From DASPJQ01 sp035299065 (GTDB lineage: Bacteria > Bacteroidota > Bacteroidia > Flavobacteriales_D > UBA2798): 64,000 bases of DNA. Made by a program: the position numbers and the translations under genes. Positions within the stretch are counted from its first letter, which is position 1. The number at the start of each line of letters is the position of its first letter. The DNA lies in NCBI GenBank assembly GCA_035299065.1, contig DATGXI010000193.1, positions 24,953 to 88,952 of the forward strand. The letters run 5' to 3'. Below the pieces are notes generated by a model. It was not told the DNA's origin. It searched no databases and saw nothing but the letters and a program-made list of their open reading frames with translations. Below are positions 60,915 to 64,000 of this stretch, piece after piece.

Positions 60915-62303
60915 TTAACTCAACACATCCATTCGTTCAGCGTCCAAACGAATTAAAATAAACAGTAAAATACTAAACGCCATCAATGAGGATCCGCCAT
61001 AACTAAAAAAGGGAAGGGGAATACCAATTACCGGCACCAACCCAATGGCCATGCCCATGTTGATGAGCACATGCATGAAAAATATACAGGCTACACAATA
61101 CGCATAAATACGGGTGTATGCAAGCCGTTGCCGCTCGGCAATAATAATAAGCCGCACCAGTAAAAACATGAATAAACACAATACGGTAAACGATCCTATA
61201 AATCCCCATTCTTCACTCACGGTGCAAAAAATAAAATCGGTGCTTTGCATGGGTACATGCTTTTGGTTTTTATTGGCCAGGGTGGCCTGCATGTAACCTT
61301 TGCCTGTAAAATTGCCGCTGCCAATGGCTGCCATAGCCCGGTCAATGTTGTATCCCTTTCCATCGGGATCTTCTTTTAACCCGAGAAAAATATCAATACG
61401 CTCCTTTTGGTGATTGCCCAATACATTTTGAAACGCATAATCAATTCCCATCACAATGCCACTGCTGCCTATCCATACAAGAATGACCAGTGCAATGGCT
61501 TGCCTGCGCGCACGTTTTAAAAACAAATTAAACACCAGGAAGAGTGCCACCAGGGCAATAATGCTGATGATGAAAATGATCATAAATTTGCCGGGTGCGG
61601 CTCCGTAAAAAGGCAAATCAATGGTACTGTCTTTCACCATGAGGGTTGAAATGCCAATAACCAATGCAAAAAATCCGTAAAGCAAAATATTTCCCGAAAG
61701 TCCTTCGCGGTACAACATAAAAATAAAACCGGTAAATACAATTACAGTTCCGGTATCGGGCTGCAACATGATCAATGCAGCTGGCACCACAATAATTAAA
61801 AATGTCCAGGCATGCGCTTCAGAAAACAACCGGTCAATTAATCCGCCCACGCCTTTTCGTTTATAGGCCGAAATGCGCCTGTTTTCGCTGGAGCGTGCAC
61901 TTTGCGAGCTCAAATACCAGGCAAGAGTTAAACTCAATGCAACCTTCATGAACTCGGAGGGCTGAATACCAAAACTACCAAAACCAAACCAGGCTTTTGC
62001 TCCGTTTACTTCAGTACCAATTAAAACAACCAGTATAAGCATGGCAATACAAATGAAGTAAGCCGTAACCGACATGCCGCGTATAAATGACCCGTCAAGT
62101 AAAAGTATGCAGCCCGCCAGCCCAAGGCTTATGCAGTACCACATAAACTGTTTCCCGTACTCCTGGGTTTGATCAAAAAAAGAAGCGTGTTCAGGATTAT
62201 AAGACGAGGAATAAATGTTCAGAAGTCCGCAACCCGTTAGTGCAAAATAAATGAACACCAGCCACCAGTCAATTTTTCGTGCGGTTACTTCGTTACTTCT
62301 CAA
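60915..62303 (-). CDS. rodA: Rod-shape peptidoglycan polymerase RodA (SEDS)
   Basis: 462 residues, about ten membrane helices. The SEDS signatures are present: G-I-Q-P-S-E-F-M-K-V-A, the large loop segment I-A-A-I-G-S-G-N-F-T-G-K-G-Y (the catalytic-loop-like M-A-A-I-G-S-G), and G-I-P-L-P-F-F-S-Y-G-G-S-S. RodA polymerises lipid II with PBP2. It overlaps mrdA by 4 bp, the usual order in Bacteroidota. Confidence 0.94.
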   Translation of the reverse strand: MRSNEVTARKIDWWLVFIYFALTGCGLLNIYSSSYNPEHASFFDQTQEYGKQFMWYCISLGLAGCILLLDGSFIRGMSVTAYFICIAMLILVVLIGTEVNGAKAWFGFGSFGIQPSEFMKVALSLTLAWYLSSQSARSSENRRISAYKRKGVGGLIDRLFSEAHAWTFLIIVVPAALIMLQPDTGTVIVFTGFIFMLYREGLSGNILLYGFFALVIGISTLMVKDSTIDLPFYGAAPGKFMIIFIISIIALVALFLVFNLFLKRARRQAIALVILVWIGSSGIVMGIDYAFQNVLGNHQKERIDIFLGLKEDPDGKGYNIDRAMAAIGSGNFTGKGYMQATLANKNQKHVPMQSTDFIFCTVSEEWGFIGSFTVLCLFMFLLVRLIIIAERQRLAYTRIYAYCVACIFFMHVLINMGMAIGLVPVIGIPLPFFSYGGSSLMAFSILLFILIRLDAERMDVLS

Positions 62304-64000
62304 TGGCCCCTCCTTCTGCGTGCGCGGTCATTTTGATTGGTTTTTGAATTTAAACCACCGGTATTGGTGCGTTGCACATCGCGGTCAAGCAAATACATTT
62401 TTATCATGCGGTTTTGCTTGGCCGTATCTTTAACCGTGCGGTTAATGTACTTGTCAACCATTAACCCGGCAATTGGCGCTGCCACATTACCGCCCCAACC
62501 CGCATTTTCTACAATAACACTAATGGCAATTTTAGGATTGTCAAGGGGCGCAAATGCTAAAAAAACAGAGTGGTCTTCACCGTGCGGATTTTGTGCGGTT
62601 CCTGTTTTACCACAAATAACAATGTCATTTAATTTTGCCTGTCCTCCTGTACCACCTGGTTCATTTACCGCCCTGCGCAAGGCTTCGTTTACCGGAATAA
62701 AATGTTTGGCCTGTACCTTACAGTAATTTTTCTTTTTGAACTTATCTGGAACATTTCCTTTTTTGCCAATGCCCTGTAAAAAATGCGGCTGGTAATAATA
62801 CCCGCGGTTGGCAAGTATGGCTGCAAAGTTGGCCATTTGCAATGGAATCACCGTTACCTCGCCTTGCCCAATGGCAATGGAATAAATGGTTGAATACGCC
62901 CAGCGCCCTTTACCAAAGTATTTATTGTAATGCGCAGTGTCCGGAATATACCCGCTTTTTACATTGGGCACATCGGTTTCAAGTTTCACACCAAATCCAA
63001 AACTTTTCATATATTCAGTCCAACCCACCATTCCCAGTTCAGTATCCTTAAAAATACTTTTTGATTTGTGTTGATTAATAATACGGTTTGAAACCCGGTA
63101 AAAATACGGGTTGCATGACATTTGAATGGCGCTGTAAATATTGCCGGCTGAAGGGTGGTTATGACAACCAACAAGTGACTTATCACATGGAAAACCGGTG
63201 TTTTCATTGATAACACCCATTTCCAAACCAACCAGCGCCTGCACCACTTTAAAAATAGATCCGGGTGGATAACGGGCCTGTATTGGGCGGTTATAAAGTG
63301 GTTTTAACGAATCGTTCAATTGTAGTTTCCTGAAATTATCGCCTTTTTCGCGGCCCACAAGCATATTTGGGTCATAGGTTGGGGCGGTAACCATACAAAG
63401 AATTTCACCGGTTGATGGATCAATGGCAACAATGCTTCCAATTTTATTGGTCATTAGCAATTCACCGTATGCTTGCAACTCAATGTCAATGGATGAATAA
63501 ATGTTTTTCCCTGGTTTGGGTAGTGTATCATACTTACCATTTTCAAAGCTTCCGCTTTCTTCACCAATGGCATCACGTAAAATGTATTGCACACCGCGCA
63601 CACCGCGCAATTCAGCTTCATAAGCCTGCTCCAAACCGCCTTTGCCAATGTAATCACGTGCACGGTAATACCGGTTTTCTTTAATATCGCCACTGTCAAC
63701 TTCTTTTAAATAGCCCAACAAATGTGCAGCAACCGAGCTTGGATAGCCGCGCATGGTACGTTCCTGACCGTGTACGCCTGAAAAATTATACAGCTGTTCT
63801 GAAATCAGTTCATACTGGTCGCTGCGCAATTGTTTCACAAATTCATACGGAAGGTAATACGAGTGTTTGCGTGCAAACTTTATTTTTTTCTTAGCTTCTT
63901 CATCGGCTATGCCCACCAGTTTTGCCAGGGCTGATGTATCAAACGCTTCAAATTGATTTGCGCGTAAAATCAAATCATAAAAAGTGGTATTCTCCACCAT
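62300..64000 (-). CDS. mrdA: Penicillin-binding protein 2 (transpeptidase), C-terminal part, cut by window edge
   Basis: 566 residues are visible; the N-terminal membrane helix and the first part of the pedestal lie beyond 64000, and the ATG at the edge is probably internal. The transpeptidase motifs are P-G-S-I-F-K (SxxK, near visible residue 247), S-C-N (SxN) and G-K-T-G-T-A (KTG). PBP2 crosslinks glycan chains in the elongasome with RodA, encoded directly downstream. The C-terminal tail is basic (R-A-R-R-R-R-G-H). Confidence 0.95.
   Translation of the reverse strand: MVENTTFYDLILRANQFEAFDTSALAKLVGIADEEAKKKIKFARKHSYYLPYEFVKQLRSDQYELISEQLYNFSGVHGQERTMRGYPSSVAAHLLGYLKEVDSGDIKENRYYRARDYIGKGGLEQAYEAELRGVRGVQYILRDAIGEESGSFENGKYDTLPKPGKNIYSSIDIELQAYGELLMTNKIGSIVAIDPSTGEILCMVTAPTYDPNMLVGREKGDNFRKLQLNDSLKPLYNRPIQARYPPGSIFKVVQALVGLEMGVINENTGFPCDKSLVGCHNHPSAGNIYSAIQMSCNPYFYRVSNRIINQHKSKSIFKDTELGMVGWTEYMKSFGFGVKLETDVPNVKSGYIPDTAHYNKYFGKGRWAYSTIYSIAIGQGEVTVIPLQMANFAAILANRGYYYQPHFLQGIGKKGNVPDKFKKKNYCKVQAKHFIPVNEALRRAVNEPGGTGGQAKLNDIVICGKTGTAQNPHGEDHSVFLAFAPLDNPKIAISVIVENAGWGGNVAAPIAGLMVDKYINRTVKDTAKQNRMIKMYLLDRDVQRTNTGGLNSKTNQNDRARRRRGH

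Noticed and set aside
1..64000. Search for tRNA, rRNA, transposase, integrase, toxin-antitoxin modules with known names
   Set aside because: None could be recognised by eye; small RNAs cannot be excluded without a covariance search.

Overview
The window comes from a Bacteroidota genome, most likely a Flavobacteriales-like or related free-living lineage. The evidence is type IX secretion (T9SS) sorting domains of both type A and type B, SprB-type repeat adhesins with a PorP/SprF partner, a split ATP synthase operon (atpB-E-F-H-A-G without atpD/atpC), two DUF6089-like barrels inside a nadK/uppS/bamA/skp cluster, many SPII lipoproteins, and Bacteroidota-style promoter elements (TAnnTTTG, sometimes with an upstream TTG). 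The exact genus cannot be told from the sequence alone.

Layout. 1-8.6 kb (minus strand): a surface-adhesin operon with a small secreted protein, two paralogous SprB-like proteins of twelve repeats each, and the start of a PorP/SprF gene cut by the window edge. 8.9-16.3 kb (plus): one giant T9SS type A protein with beta-rich domains, 13 Ig-like repeats and an RCC1-type propeller. 16.4-23.1 kb: an A+T-rich accessory stretch, with all intact genes on the minus strand and structured or repeated spacers between them. It holds an Arr-family (rifampin ADP-ribosyltransferase) homologue, a membrane-anchored MutS-like ATPase, a carboxypeptidase-regulatory-domain protein between long direct repeats, a frameshifted XRE regulator, and a tightly coupled two-gene unit (DGQHR/ParB-like plus HEPN-like) that is the best candidate here for an undescribed system. 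23.3-29.3 kb: an SRPBCC protein, then the ATP synthase operon with a hairpin terminator between atpE and atpF.

29.5-31.6 kb (plus): a Cys/His-rich three-gene cluster that may handle a metal. 31.7-38.0 kb: an Ig-like lipoprotein, a HisKA_2 sensor kinase, a CHAP amidase lipoprotein, a WG-repeat protein and a prolyl oligopeptidase. 38.2-44.7 kb: rseP, a large propeller/PAS/SpoIIE phosphatase whose reading frame begins with a signal peptide but has no ATG, GTG or TTG start, an esterase and a lipoprotein. 44.8-55.1 kb: envelope biogenesis (two Skp/OmpH, BamA, UppS, two DUF6089 barrels, NadK, a BamA/TamA-like barrel, a CBS protein) and divergent pdxJ. 55.2-60.8 kb: hydrolases, two lipoproteins, a T9SS-sorted CocE-type peptidase, a DUF922-like metalloprotease and two unknown genes. 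60.9-64.0 kb: rodA and the 3' part of mrdA (PBP2), the elongation cell-wall pair.

No tRNA, rRNA, CRISPR array, transposase or integrase was recognised. All domain calls come from reading motifs, not from database searches.
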